A DNA stretch of 64,000 nt from Cellulomonas xylanilytica (GCF_007989805.1 NZ_BJUB01000001.1:186001-250000), one strand, 5' to 3'; positions 10,150 to 19,270 are shown, numbered from the stretch's first letter. Program-made: numbers and translations. Notes: a model not told the origin generated them from the sequence alone.

Positions 10150-11787
10150 GTGGTCGAGAACAAGCCGTCGCCCCGCAAGCCGCGCCGAACGGGCGCCCAG
10201 CCGCCGACGGCAGATCCCTTGGTGGGGACGCCCGCCACCGACGACGCGACGGCGACGCCGGACACGGAGTCGCCCTATGTGACGCCCGACGAGGAGGTCC
10301 CGGACGACACCGGGCCGTCGGACGCCGTGGCAGCGCCGCAGGACCAGGACGACACGGCCGAGATCCCGACCGGTTCCCTGCACGACACCGCGGAGATCCC
10401 GACGAGCATCGACGTCGAGGTCCCCGCGTCGTCCGCGACGGAGGACCGCGCCGTCCTGCTGGCCCGCCTGCAGCTGCTGGAGACGGAGAACGCGCGCCTC
10501 CGGGCGGCGACGGCGACCGCCCCACCGCCCACCGCGGTGCCGCCGCGGCCCCGTCGCGGGGCGGGGCGCGCGACCGCGGCGGTCGTCCTGATCCTGGTCG
10601 GCGCCCTGCTGGCCCCGGTCGCGGTCGTCGGCAGCTGGGCGCGCGGGCTCGTCGTGGACACCGACCGCTACGTCGACACGGTGGCGCCGATCGCCGAGGA
10701 CCCGCTCGTGCAGTCCGCGGTGTCCAACCGGATCACCGTCGCGGTGGTGGACGCGCTGAACGTCGAGCAGCTGACCACGCAGGCCACCGACGCTGTCGCC
10801 GGGCTGGACCTGCCCCCGCTGGTGGGCCAGGCGGTCACCTCGTTGCAGGCACCGCTGCAGGAGGCGATCACCGGGTTCATCCGCAAGAACGTCACCAAGA
10901 TCGTCAGCTCCGAGCAGTTCGAGAACGTCTGGGAGGAAGCCAACCGGGCCGCCCACCAGCAGATCGTCGCGACCCTGCGCGGCGATCCCGACGCGCTCGC
11001 GCAGATCAGCGACACCGGCGCCCTCACGATCGACGTCACGCCGATCATCGAGGACGTCAAGACGTCGCTGGAGCAGGCCGGGTTCACCCTGGTGAGCCGG
11101 ATCCCCACGATCAACGTGACGTTCCCGATCGCGTCCAGCGCGGACCTGGTGCGGCTGCAGAGCGCCTACCGGTTGATCGACATCGTGGGCGGGATCCTCC
11201 CGTACCTGTCCCTGGCCCTGCTCGCTGCGGGCGTGCTCGCCGCGCGGCACCGGTCGCGGGCGCTGGTCGTGGCCGGCCTGTCCCTGGCCGGTGCGATGCT
11301 CCTGCTCGGGCTCGCCCTGGCCGTCGGCAGATCCCTGTACGCCAACGCGCTGCCACCGACGGTGCAACGCGTCGACACCGCGGTCGCGATCTACGACCAG
11401 TTCGTCTCGTTGCTGCGCATCGAGCTGCGGGTGGGGCTGGTGCTCGGGCTGCTGCTAGCCATCATCGCGTTCGTCGCGGGCGGCACCACCGCGGCCCGCC
11501 AGCTGCGCGCGTCCTCCTCGCACGCCTCAGCGTGGCTGCGCACGGCGGGGGAGCGCCGGGGCATCAGCACGGGACCGGTGGGCGTCTGGCTCGACCAGCA
11601 ACGCACGCTGGTCCGCGTCGTCGTGATCGCCCTGGCCGCCCTCGCCCTCGTCCTGGCCGACCGGCTCACCCCCGCCTACGTGATCGGGGTGTTCGTCGTC
11701 GCGCTGGTCGTGCTCGGGCTGGTGACCCTGGCGGCACGACCGCGAGGTGCGGAGCCCGTGGAGGAGGAGGACGTCGTCCTCGTCTGA
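10150..11787 (+). CDS. Unrecognised multi-span membrane protein with coiled-coil N-terminus
   Basis: A 545-residue protein that I cannot assign to a named family. Residues 1-95 are Pro/Thr/Asp/Glu-rich and disordered-looking, followed by a short leucine heptad (LLARLQLLETENARLRAA) and a Pro/Arg hinge. One membrane segment follows (ATAAVVLILVGALLAPVAVV), then a ~170-residue soluble region, then about four more membrane segments, the last near the C-terminus, with an acidic tail. This resembles a sensor or stress-related actinobacterial integral membrane protein with a large external loop. GTG 10150 is chosen because GGGAGGG lies 5 nt upstream. The 189-base space before it, shared with the divergent transporter, holds no clear motif. 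Confidence 0.75.
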   Translation: MVENKPSPRKPRRTGAQPPTADPLVGTPATDDATATPDTESPYVTPDEEVPDDTGPSDAVAAPQDQDDTAEIPTGSLHDTAEIPTSIDVEVPASSATEDRAVLLARLQLLETENARLRAATATAPPPTAVPPRPRRGAGRATAAVVLILVGALLAPVAVVGSWARGLVVDTDRYVDTVAPIAEDPLVQSAVSNRITVAVVDALNVEQLTTQATDAVAGLDLPPLVGQAVTSLQAPLQEAITGFIRKNVTKIVSSEQFENVWEEANRAAHQQIVATLRGDPDALAQISDTGALTIDVTPIIEDVKTSLEQAGFTLVSRIPTINVTFPIASSADLVRLQSAYRLIDIVGGILPYLSLALLAAGVLAARHRSRALVVAGLSLAGAMLLLGLALAVGRSLYANALPPTVQRVDTAVAIYDQFVSLLRIELRVGLVLGLLLAIIAFVAGGTTAARQLRASSSHASAWLRTAGERRGISTGPVGVWLDQQRTLVRVVVIALAALALVLADRLTPAYVIGVFVVALVVLGLVTLAARPRGAEPVEEEDVVLV

Positions 11788-11807
11788 CCGGAGATCACCG
11801 GTCCGAC
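11782..11807. terminator. Possible bidirectional terminator
   Basis: A GTC-GACCGG / CCGGTC-GAC hairpin with one mismatch and a 6-nt loop covers the end of the plus-strand gene and the gap before the convergent DUF4173 gene. No U-tract follows, so it is only a candidate. Confidence 0.4.
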
Positions 11808-13339
11808 GTGCACCGCGCGTCGGTGGCGGGCTGCGCGGTGCCCAGCACCTGCACGGCGCGCTCCCGGCCGAGGTTCCAGTCGCCGATGCCCGTGGCAGGC
11901 GAGACGCTCGCCGCGGCGAGCAGGCACCGGCGCAGCGCCGGCTCGCCCTCGATCTGGTCGTAGGCCGGGACCGCGTCCGCGGAGAGGCCCGCGAGGTAGT
12001 CGACGTCGAGGGTGGACTCGAGGTCGGCCGTGGTGTTGTGCCGGACGATCTGCGCGTCGGGGTTCACGAGCGCGAGGCAGAGCATCGCGACCGCCACCAC
12101 CTGGAGCACGGCTCGGGGCAGCCACCCCCCGCGCCAGCGGATCCCCGCGACCAGCAGCAGCACGAAGACCGCGGCGAGGACGACCTCCGTGACGGTCACG
12201 AAGATCCGGAGCCGCGTGAGGCCGAACGCCTCGACGTACAGGTCCATCCGGCGCAGCGCGGACGCCACGACGCCGAGGGTGCCCAGGCACAGCGCGCCGA
12301 GGGCGAGCCGGGACAGCAGGCGGTCCTGCTCGGACTCGCGGGGAGCGCGTCGGGCGGCGACCGCGACGACGACGAGCGTGAGGGCCGTGACCACGACGAG
12401 CTGGGCGAACCCCTCCCGCGCGTACTCCGCGTAGGTGAGGCCCTCGGTCTCCAGCACGTGGCGGTGCCCGCCGAGCAGGGCGCCCACCTGCACCGTCACG
12501 AACAGCAGGACCAACGCGTCGAGCGCGAGCACCGGGAGGAGCCACTCGCCGCGCTTGGCGGGTGCCCTCGGAGCGAGCCGCACGTCGGACCAGCTGGGCG
12601 GCGCCAGCGCGAGGTGCGCGAGCGCCGCAGCGACGACGGCCACGAGCACGCCGACGACGACCTGGCCCGGCAGCAGGTCCGCCTGCACCCGCGGCATGAG
12701 GTTGGCAAAGACGCGGTCGGCGCTGGCGAACAGGAACCCGAACACCAGCAGCAGGCCGACTGTGATCCCGACGCTCCGCAGCGCGACCAGCAGCTGCCCC
12801 CGGCGCGAGCCGGCGAGGGTCTCGAGGCCCTTCGCCACCCACGGCAGCGCGCGGACGGTGCCGGCCGCCCAGGTCAGCGGCGCGAGCAGGGCGGCCGGTG
12901 CCGACCGGGCCGACGTCACGGCGACCACCCCGGTCCAGACGGCGACGAGCGCGCAGAGCGCGACGACCCACCCCGCGTCGCGGACGGCCACCACGGCGAA
13001 CAGCACGATCGACAGGACGGCGGTGACGGCGTCGTTCACGTCGCGCCGACGGACCAGCGCGGGGGCGGCCGCCGCCCAGACGAGCAGCCCGATGAGCGCA
13101 GCCCCGAGCCCGGGAGCATGCCCCACGAGGAGGACGCCACCGGCCACCCCGACCACGCCGCACAGGATCAGTGTGCTGGCGGGGACGGGCCGGCGTCGCT
13201 CCGCCCAGAAGGCCGTGAGCGTCCGGGCGAGCGGGCCGGGCTCGCGCAGGACGAGACCGCCCCGGCCCGCCACCCAGGAGGGCGGCGGGCCGGGGAGAGC
13301 AGGGGGAGTCGGGGGCGTCGGTGCTCCGGTGTCGCTCAT
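11795..13339 (-). CDS. DUF4173 (DUF4153-like) polytopic membrane protein
   Basis: A 514-residue membrane protein with about 12 hydrophobic segments and a Pro-rich cytoplasmic N-terminus. The stretch GLTYAEYAREGFAQLVVV and the following MDLYVEAFGLTRLRI are characteristic of the DUF4173 family, whose biochemical role is unknown. A ~100-residue C-terminal part after the last membrane segment carries two Cys (RCLLA, ARCTS) that could form a disulfide outside the cell. ATG 13339 is preferred over GTG 13348 because a TACGGT hexamer lies 7 nt upstream. Convergent with the preceding membrane protein. Confidence 0.85.
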   Translation of the reverse strand: MSDTGAPTPPTPPALPGPPPSWVAGRGGLVLREPGPLARTLTAFWAERRRPVPASTLILCGVVGVAGGVLLVGHAPGLGAALIGLLVWAAAAPALVRRRDVNDAVTAVLSIVLFAVVAVRDAGWVVALCALVAVWTGVVAVTSARSAPAALLAPLTWAAGTVRALPWVAKGLETLAGSRRGQLLVALRSVGITVGLLLVFGFLFASADRVFANLMPRVQADLLPGQVVVGVLVAVVAAALAHLALAPPSWSDVRLAPRAPAKRGEWLLPVLALDALVLLFVTVQVGALLGGHRHVLETEGLTYAEYAREGFAQLVVVTALTLVVVAVAARRAPRESEQDRLLSRLALGALCLGTLGVVASALRRMDLYVEAFGLTRLRIFVTVTEVVLAAVFVLLLVAGIRWRGGWLPRAVLQVVAVAMLCLALVNPDAQIVRHNTTADLESTLDVDYLAGLSADAVPAYDQIEGEPALRRCLLAAASVSPATGIGDWNLGRERAVQVLGTAQPATDARCTSDR

Positions 13340-13346
13340 GGACGAC

Positions 13347-13376
13347 ACCGTAGGACCGGGCGTACCCGCACGTCAG
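13347..13376 (-). promoter_or_regulatory. Promoter of the DUF4173 gene
   Basis: Minus-strand -35-like CTGACG, an 18-nt spacer and -10 TACGGT ending 7 nt before the ATG: the most complete leaderless promoter in the window. Confidence 0.55.
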
Positions 13377-13455
13377 AGAGTTGGGCGAGGGACCCGTGCA
13401 CGTTGTGTGCACTGTCGGCAGGTCCCTGCACAACTGACTCCCAGCGCGCGCACAG

Positions 13456-15438
13456 TCAGCGCCGCACGGTCACCACCCGCTCGGCCGTCGACGTGCTCCC
13501 GGCGTCGTTGCTGAGCACCGCGACGAACCGGTAGGTGCCGGGCTCGAGGCCGGTCACCGCCGTCCGGACGGTCTGGCGCCGGGGCGTCGCTGCCGTGAGG
13601 TCCTGCTCGTCGACGAGCACGCCGTCGCGGTACAGCGCGTAGTGCGTCGCGTTGGTGCCCCACCACAGGTTGGTCGTGACGGTGAACGAACCGTCGCCGT
13701 CGCGGTTGTCGTCGGACAGGACCGCGAGCGCGGGGGAGGCGTCCTTCACGACCACGGTGTGCGGGCGTGACGTGCTGGTGCCGTACGGGTTGAGCAGCTC
13801 CACCACGTAGGTGTACGACCCGTTCACCTTGCCGGTGATCGGGAACGCGACGGTCTGGCGGCGGGGCGTCGTGCCCGTGAGCCACTGCGAGTCGACGAGC
13901 ACGCCGTTCTCGTACAGCTGGGCGACCGTGGCGTTCTGGCCCCAGTACAGGTTCGCCGTGATCGTGTAGGCGCCGTCGAACAGGCCCGTGCCCTGGCCGT
14001 TGTCGTCGGAGAGCACCGCGACGCCGGGTGCGGCGGTCGCCACCGGGGTGCCGGAGGGGAGCACGCCTGCTCCCGCCTGGGCACGGACGGTCGCGGGGAC
14101 GTCCTCGACCGGGTCCAGCGTGTAGGCGTACACGTCGGCCGGGTCCCACCGGGCGGTCGGGGCCAGCGGGACCGGCGCCGTCGCGTTGAAGGCGGCGAGG
14201 ATGTCGGCCGGCTCCCCGTTGACGGTCGAGCCGGTCTCGAACAGCTGGGTGCCGGACCAGCGCGTGATGATGCGAGCCGGGTCGACGCCGGGCGCCAGCT
14301 CGAAGGCGTTGTTCTCCGCGTAGATGCTCGACTCGATGCCGGCGCCCCAGTAGTACTGGAACAGGCCCTCGGTGGTCTGCGTGTAGAGGTTGTCGTAGAG
14401 GTGCACGTCACCGAACCGCACACGCGGTGCCCGCTGGCCGATGTCGATCCAGTGGTTGTGGTGCAGCGTCACGCGGTGCTGGCCGCGGTCCTGGGGGCGG
14501 GAGTCCGACGAGCCGATGAGCTCGGTCTTGTCGTGCTCCTCGAGCCGGTTGTAGCTGACCGTCACCAGGTCCGAGCCGTGCGTGATGTCGAGGAGACCGT
14601 CGTGCGTCTCGAACGGCCGACCGAAGACGACCGGCAGCGCGGAGTGCGGGTGGGCGCCGTCGTTGAACGTGTTGTGGTCCACCCAGACGCTCGTCGACGT
14701 CCACACCGAGACGTTGTCGTACGCGGAGTTCCAGTTGCCGACGGCCGTGTCGGTCGGGTCCCACACGGGGAAGCAGTCGTACGCGTCCGCGATCGTCAGG
14801 TTGCGGACGATGACGTTGCTCGCGTCCCGGATCCGCATGCTGGCGCCGACGATCTGTGCGTCGTCACCGACGCCGACCAGCGTGACGTTGGAGCCGACGT
14901 GCTGCAGGGTCGAGGCCGCCTGGATGGCCGCGGCGGCGAGACGGGCGGTCTCCAGCGGGCCGCTGGGCTTGACCTTGCCCCAGGGGCCGCTCGGGTCGTA
15001 GTAGGCGATGTAGTCGGCCATGCTGAACGGCTGCCCGGTGTCGGACACCGTGACCTGGCCGGCGAACTCGTCGCAGGTCGCCGGGTCGAACGCGGTGATG
15101 GTCCCCGTGACGTAGATGATGCGGGGCACGGTGTTCGTGCGCGCGTCCGTCTGGCTGCCGCCCGCCTTGCCGGCCAGGGCGTCGCGCAGCTCCTGCCAGG
15201 TGTCGACGACGTAGACCTGCGAGGGGTCGGCGGCAGCGCCGCCGGTGGTGCCCGCGGCGACCCGGGGCTTCCCGTCCGGCACGGTGGGGCCCTCGTAGGA
15301 GGCCCACCCGCCGCCGGGCGGGTGGACCTCGCGGCCGAGGTCGACGGCAGGGGGCGGGGGAGCGGCGCTGGCGGTCGTCGTGGGGAGGAGGAGCGCTCCT
15401 GCCGCGAGGGTGACGACGAGGGTACGACGAGCTCTCAT
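13456..15438 (-). CDS. Secreted polysaccharide lyase family 1 pectate lyase with two C-terminal Ig-like domains
   Basis: A 660-residue exported enzyme predicted to cleave polygalacturonate by beta-elimination outside the cell. A Sec signal peptide (MRARRTLVVTLAAGALLLP, cleavage near SASA-A) is followed by a right-handed beta-helix lyase domain: YDNVSVWTSTSVWVDHNTF, the GLLDITHGSDLVTVSYNRL calcium-site region, and LHHNHWIDIGQRAPRVRFG with the catalytic arginine region. Residues ~480-660 hold two ~85-residue repeats (NLYWGQNATVAQLYENG and NLWWGTNATHYALYRDG), the chitinase-N-terminal-type Ig fold common in actinobacterial glycosidases. ATG 15438 has AAGGA 6 nt upstream. A LacI-type operator lies just upstream, implying sugar-responsive repression. 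Confidence 0.92.
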   Translation of the reverse strand: MRARRTLVVTLAAGALLLPTTTASAAPPPPAVDLGREVHPPGGGWASYEGPTVPDGKPRVAAGTTGGAAADPSQVYVVDTWQELRDALAGKAGGSQTDARTNTVPRIIYVTGTITAFDPATCDEFAGQVTVSDTGQPFSMADYIAYYDPSGPWGKVKPSGPLETARLAAAAIQAASTLQHVGSNVTLVGVGDDAQIVGASMRIRDASNVIVRNLTIADAYDCFPVWDPTDTAVGNWNSAYDNVSVWTSTSVWVDHNTFNDGAHPHSALPVVFGRPFETHDGLLDITHGSDLVTVSYNRLEEHDKTELIGSSDSRPQDRGQHRVTLHHNHWIDIGQRAPRVRFGDVHLYDNLYTQTTEGLFQYYWGAGIESSIYAENNAFELAPGVDPARIITRWSGTQLFETGSTVNGEPADILAAFNATAPVPLAPTARWDPADVYAYTLDPVEDVPATVRAQAGAGVLPSGTPVATAAPGVAVLSDDNGQGTGLFDGAYTITANLYWGQNATVAQLYENGVLVDSQWLTGTTPRRQTVAFPITGKVNGSYTYVVELLNPYGTSTSRPHTVVVKDASPALAVLSDDNRDGDGSFTVTTNLWWGTNATHYALYRDGVLVDEQDLTAATPRRQTVRTAVTGLEPGTYRFVAVLSNDAGSTSTAERVVTVRR

Positions 15439-15469
15439 GAGACGTCCTTGTCTCCGAAACGTGGGGTGA

Positions 15470-15481
15470 GAAACCGGTTTC
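15470..15481. promoter_or_regulatory. LacI-family operator-like palindrome
   Basis: GAAACCGGTTTC is a perfect 12-bp palindrome with a central CG, as in LacI/GalR-family operators. It lies 32 bases upstream of the pectate lyase start and 64 bases from the divergent Nudix gene. No LacI-type regulator is encoded in the window. Confidence 0.55.
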
Positions 15482-15544
15482 CGTACCGTGCCACACGATG
15501 CGCGGTAAGCGCAATCCCTCCGGGTCCTCTGGCAGGGTTCTCGC

Positions 15545-16087
15545 ATGACGCTCTGGCGCACGCGCACCTCGACGACCGTGTACGAGAACCCCTGGATCCG
15601 GGTGCGGGAGGACGCCGTCGACCGCCCCGACGGGACTGCGGGGATCTACGGCGTGGTGGAGGTGCGCAACCCCGCCGTCTTCGTCGTGCCGCTCACCGAC
15701 GCGGACGAGGTGGTGCTGGTCGAGGTCGACCGCTACACGACCGGGATCTCGCTCGAGGTTCCGGCCGGTGGCTCCGACGGCGAGGACCTGCTGCTCGCCG
15801 CGCAGCGGGAGCTGCGGGAGGAGACCGGCCTCGTCGCGGAATCCTGGGAGCGCATCGGCTCGATGTTCGCGCTGAACGGGATCAGCAACGCGCCGGAGCA
15901 CGTCTTCCTCGCGCGTGGCCTGCGACCCTCCGGCGAGCCGACCGAGCACGCGGTGGAGGGCATCACGGCGATCCGCTCCGTGCCGTGGGCCGAGGTCCTG
16001 ACCCTGGTCGCGGACGGCACCATCACCGACGGGGAGACGGTCGCCGCGCTGATGTACGCGGCCATCGCCCTGCGCCGGATCGTCTGA
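15545..16087 (+). CDS. Nudix hydrolase, ADP-ribose pyrophosphatase-like
   Basis: A 180-residue Nudix enzyme; the wider architecture (LVEVDRYTTGISLEVPAGG before the box, then APEHVFLARGL) fits ADP-ribose or nucleotide-sugar pyrophosphatases that cleave X-P-P-X bonds. The catalytic helix reads EDLLLAAQRELREETGL, with the metal-binding REXXEE intact. The usual GX5E lead-in appears one residue shorter (GGSDGE), a small deviation in a loop rather than in a ligand. The start follows AGGG at ~7 nt. It is divergent from the pectate lyase and may share its regulatory region, though it is more likely housekeeping. Confidence 0.85.
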   Translation: MTLWRTRTSTTVYENPWIRVREDAVDRPDGTAGIYGVVEVRNPAVFVVPLTDADEVVLVEVDRYTTGISLEVPAGGSDGEDLLLAAQRELREETGLVAESWERIGSMFALNGISNAPEHVFLARGLRPSGEPTEHAVEGITAIRSVPWAEVLTLVADGTITDGETVAALMYAAIALRRIV

Positions 16088-16093
16088 CGACGG

Positions 16094-16291
16094 TCAGACC
16101 AGGAGCCCGATCAGCGCGGCCACCACCAGGCCGGCCGCGACCCACGCCAGCATGCTGCCCGCCAGGTAGACCGCGAACCGTGTGTGCTCACCCGCCGACA
16201 GCCCCCAGACGGGCGCTGGTGCCCACCGGACGGTCTCCACCAGGTGCCGGGCTCGCTCACGCGTGGGGAGGGGGGTGTCGAGGGTGGTCAT
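16094..16291 (-). CDS. Small single-span membrane protein, 65 residues
   Basis: Begins MTTLDTPLPTRERARHLVET and ends in a hydrophobic helix (AWVAAGLVVAALIGLLV) after a first weaker hydrophobic segment. ATG 16291 has a strong AAGGAG 6 nt upstream; the open frame extends further but only as Arg/Gly-rich shadow sequence. No family recognised. It sits between the convergent Nudix gene and GH43 on the same strand, 103 bases downstream of GH43. Confidence 0.7.
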   Translation of the reverse strand: MTTLDTPLPTRERARHLVETVRWAPAPVWGLSAGEHTRFAVYLAGSMLAWVAAGLVVAALIGLLV

Positions 16292-16394
16292 GGTGGCTCC
16301 TTGTGGGTGCGCGGACGGGCTGCCGGAGGTGCCGGCACACCATCGTCCCCCGCCACGTCCCCGTGGAGGAGGGCCCTTGGTCCCGTCCTCCCGC

Positions 16395-18728
16395 TCAACG
16401 CCCCGAGCGGTAGACCCGCAGGTAGTCGAACTCCGCCGTCGCCCCCGCGCCGCCGTGCGAGACCAGGCCCACGCGCAGGTCCGATCCGGCGGGGAACGTC
16501 CACACGCCACCGGCCACCCAGGTCCGGCCGTCGGTGCTCGTGAACGCCTGCACCTCGTGCTCGCCGGCGTCGTCCGTCCGGTGCGCGAGCCGGAGCCACG
16601 TGGTCTCGGCCGGTGGTCCGACGATGGTGCCGCCGTACTGCAGCCGGCCGGCGTACGGCCGCTCGGTGCCGAGCTCGGTCTGCCGCGTGTTCCAGATCGC
16701 GACGTGCGACAGTCGCGCCCACAGGTCGTCGTCGACGTACGCGACCAGCCCGCCCTGCTGGTAGTTGCGGACCGTGTCCGTGCCGAGGTCGATGGTCAGC
16801 CGGGTCTCGGCGACCCAGTCCGTCTCGGGGACGTCGCGCAGGAGCAGCCCGGCGTCGTTGCCGGTGCCGACGAGGTCGGTGGCCTCCGTCGGCCATCGGA
16901 GGACCCCACCGCCGAGCGTGACCTGCGGACTGCGGACGACGGCCCAGCCCGGGGCCAGCTCCTCGGAGTCGAACTCGTCGCCGAGAGCGGGGTCGAGGGC
17001 CCCGACCCGCGGCTGGCGGAGCGGCTTCGTCACCAGCCGGGAGGCGGGCAGCGCGCTCAGGTTGTCCACGTGGACCCCCGCGCCGCCGGCGACCACGCCG
17101 GCCCCGCCAACCGTCGCCGCACCGCGCGGGAGCTCGAGGCGCACCGCCGCGAGCGGGTCACCGAGCCGCGCGTGCGTCAGCTCCGCGGTCGCGACGCCAT
17201 CGCGGATCGTCAGCGCGAGGGCGTGCCACGTGGTCAGGTCCACGGTCGAGGGCAGCGGTGCGGTCGTGCGCACGGCAGCCCGGCCACGTCCCGCCTCCAG
17301 CACCAGCTCGCGAGCGACCGGGTCCAGGCTCGCCGTCACCCCGTGCTGTCCGCGACTGTCGCCAGCTTGGCCACCCCGGGAGTGGTGGCCGGAGACCAGA
17401 CCGAACGACGGCGTGGCCCCCGGGTCGACGCGCAGGTCCGCCTCGACCCGCAGGTCCCGGCCGCCGGCCGACCGCGTGAGCGTCACGGGCCCGTCGGACA
17501 CGAGGCTGCCGCCCGCATCCGGCTCCTCGGCGGACGTCCACCGGCCCGTCGTTGTCCACGCGCGCGGGACTCCCTGCTCGAAGTCGGTCGCGCCCGCTGT
17601 GACCGGTGCCCGCTCGGGGCCCTCCGACGCCCAGGCGCCGGCACGTGCCGTCGGCCAGCCGTCGATCCAGTCCAGACGGTCGATGAGCATCGGGCGCTCG
17701 TTGATGCCGTCGGTCCCGTCGAGGTACGGGTCCGCCCGGTCGATCGCGTGGTAGACGATCCAGTCCTGCCCGCCGAGGTCGGTCACCACGGCGTTGTGCC
17801 CGGTGCCCACCCACCGGTTGCCGTTCGGCGCGAGCACCGGCGTGCCACCCGCCCGCGACTGGTTCAGCGGCACCCCCTCGCGGTCCACGTACGGCCCGGT
17901 CAGGTCGCGCGAGCGCCCGACGTGCACGCTGTACCCGGTCGTGGGCCCGGCGCAGCAGTTCGCCGACGACGCGAACAGGTACCACCAGCCGTCACGCTGC
18001 ACCACGTAGGCGCCCTCGTACTTGTTGTCGATCGCCACCTGCACCGGCGCACCGACCGCCGCCGTGCCGTCGTCGGACAGCTCCGTCACCCAGATCCCGC
18101 CGTAGTACGACCCGTAGAACAGGTGCTCGCGCCCGTCGGGTCCGACGACGTGCGACGGGTCGAACGTCCACAGGAAGTCACCCGACCCCCCGCTCCCGTG
18201 CCGCGGACCGACCACGGGCTCGTCCGTCGGCGTCCACGGTCCCGTGGGGGTCGGCGCCGTCGCGACGCCGATCGCGTTGTCGTTCGGCTCGGCGGTCACC
18301 GTGGTCTCCGTGACGACGAAGTACATCCGGTACTGACCGTCGACGTACCGGATGTCCGGAGCCCACAGCGCGGCACCTCGCTCACGGTCCGCCCACGCCG
18401 GGCGTGTGTCCTCCGTGAACGCGTCACCCACGTACTCCCAGCTGACCAGGTCCGCAGACCGCGAGATCGGCAGCAGATGACGCGTCCCCTCGCCCTCCCG
18501 CAACGGGTCGGTGGTGCCGTACGCGTACCACCAGCCGTCCTTGCCGCGGATCACCGCCGGGTCGGCGTACGTGTCGGCGAACGCCGCGCTGACCGGGTTG
18601 GCGTAGACCGTCGACCCTGGTCCGCCTCGTGCCGGGTCGTCGGCGGCGGCCGGTGTGGTCGCCAGGACGCCCGCGGTCAGGGCGAGAGACAGCACGGTGG
18701 GAGCGGTCAGGACGCTGAACGTGCGCAT
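16395..18728 (-). CDS. Secreted glycoside hydrolase family 43 enzyme with two jelly-roll-type modules
   Basis: A 777-residue exported enzyme, probably an arabinanase/arabinofuranosidase or beta-xylosidase. The signal peptide (residues 1-29, ending AAA-D) leads into a five-bladed propeller with the family's three carboxylates: base Asp56 (YADPAVI), pKa-modulating Asp190 (FDPSH) and acid Glu238 (NKYEGAYV). Residues ~385-570 look like a concanavalin-type (LamG/DUF1080-like) module and ~580-777 (DEFDSEELAPGW to FDYLRVYRSGR) like the DUF1349/XylB C-terminal module that contacts xylan or arabinan. It pairs functionally with the pectate lyase in attacking pectin side chains. ATG 18728 has CAGG 7 nt upstream. 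Confidence 0.9.
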   Translation of the reverse strand: MRTFSVLTAPTVLSLALTAGVLATTPAAADDPARGGPGSTVYANPVSAAFADTYADPAVIRGKDGWWYAYGTTDPLREGEGTRHLLPISRSADLVSWEYVGDAFTEDTRPAWADRERGAALWAPDIRYVDGQYRMYFVVTETTVTAEPNDNAIGVATAPTPTGPWTPTDEPVVGPRHGSGGSGDFLWTFDPSHVVGPDGREHLFYGSYYGGIWVTELSDDGTAAVGAPVQVAIDNKYEGAYVVQRDGWWYLFASSANCCAGPTTGYSVHVGRSRDLTGPYVDREGVPLNQSRAGGTPVLAPNGNRWVGTGHNAVVTDLGGQDWIVYHAIDRADPYLDGTDGINERPMLIDRLDWIDGWPTARAGAWASEGPERAPVTAGATDFEQGVPRAWTTTGRWTSAEEPDAGGSLVSDGPVTLTRSAGGRDLRVEADLRVDPGATPSFGLVSGHHSRGGQAGDSRGQHGVTASLDPVARELVLEAGRGRAAVRTTAPLPSTVDLTTWHALALTIRDGVATAELTHARLGDPLAAVRLELPRGAATVGGAGVVAGGAGVHVDNLSALPASRLVTKPLRQPRVGALDPALGDEFDSEELAPGWAVVRSPQVTLGGGVLRWPTEATDLVGTGNDAGLLLRDVPETDWVAETRLTIDLGTDTVRNYQQGGLVAYVDDDLWARLSHVAIWNTRQTELGTERPYAGRLQYGGTIVGPPAETTWLRLAHRTDDAGEHEVQAFTSTDGRTWVAGGVWTFPAGSDLRVGLVSHGGAGATAEFDYLRVYRSGR

Positions 18729-18837
18729 CGGGACCTGCCGATCGTCGTCGAGTGACGGGTCTACCGTTCTACGCCCCTCGCTCCTCTCGGGCTACCGCGC
18801 GCGTCCCCTCTCGCATCCGTCCTGTCACGCGTGAGGG

Positions 18838-18866
18838 TGTTTTCATCACCTTTCGCCCGGTATAGG
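18838..18866 (+). promoter_or_regulatory. Candidate promoter of the Trypco2-protease operon
   Basis: A T-rich TGTTTT (18838-18843) is followed, 17 nt later, by TATAGG (18861-18866), the most AT-rich spot in this intergenic region. Transcription would give a ~65-nt leader containing a small GCTGCG/CGCAGC hairpin (18895-18911). Both hexamers match the consensus only partly. Confidence 0.35.
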
Positions 18867-18936
18867 CGTGGACCGGCCTGTCTGTCGGTGCCATGCTGCG
18901 AAGTGCGCAGCAGGCGAACGAGGGGGCAGTGTCGCC

Positions 18937-19245
18937 ATGACGGAGATCGCGTTGGCAGACGCCATCGAGGCGGTGCGGGACGAGCTGCGGCGAGCGCAGG
19001 ACGCTGGCGCCGGCTCGGACGTGAGGTTCGCGGTCGGTGCCGTAGAGATCGAGTTCGCCGTCGAGGTCGAGCGATCGGCAGGCGGCGAGGCATCCATCAA
19101 GGTGCTCAGCCTTCTCTCGCTCGGGGCGACGGCGGCCCGCAGCACGGCCGACACGCACCGCGTCACCGTGACGCTCGCTCCCGTGGCACGCGACGGCAAG
19201 CCGTTCGAGGTCTCCTCGTCGGCGGGGCGCCGCCCCGGCGGTTGA
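18937..19245 (+). CDS. Trypco2-family protein (trypsin-co-occurring domain 2)
   Basis: A 102-residue protein whose N-terminal helix (LADAIEAVRDELRRAQDAG), strands (VRFAVGAVEIEFAVEVER) and closing HRVTVTLAPV match the small alpha+beta domain that recurs beside trypsin-like peptidases in bacterial conflict loci; the family name is from memory of published comparative genomics. There is no catalytic motif, signal peptide or membrane segment, so it is presumably a cytoplasmic adaptor or sensor for the protease next door. ATG 18937 follows AGGGGG at 10 nt. The gene lies 25 bases before the giant trypsin/NTPase/TPR gene on the same strand, which strongly implies one transcript. The Gly/Arg-rich tail is probably disordered. 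Confidence 0.8.
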   Translation: MTEIALADAIEAVRDELRRAQDAGAGSDVRFAVGAVEIEFAVEVERSAGGEASIKVLSLLSLGATAARSTADTHRVTVTLAPVARDGKPFEVSSSAGRRPGG

Positions 19246-19270
19246 CGGAGCGCAGGGGGAGGTGACCGCC

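Noticed and set aside
8204-10525. 773-codon minus-strand frame covering the glnE 3' end and the transporter
   Set aside because: Composition is Arg/Pro-rich shadow and it conflicts with two recognised proteins.
13390-13440. Partial inverted repeat GTTGTG...CACAAC between pectate lyase and DUF4173
   Set aside because: Arms are short and imperfect, and the location fits neither a clear operator nor a terminator.
18895-18911. GCTGCG-AAGTG-CGCAGC hairpin in the leader of the Trypco2 gene
   Set aside because: A 6-bp GC stem is expected by chance in such DNA; no riboswitch-like conserved core or terminator follows.
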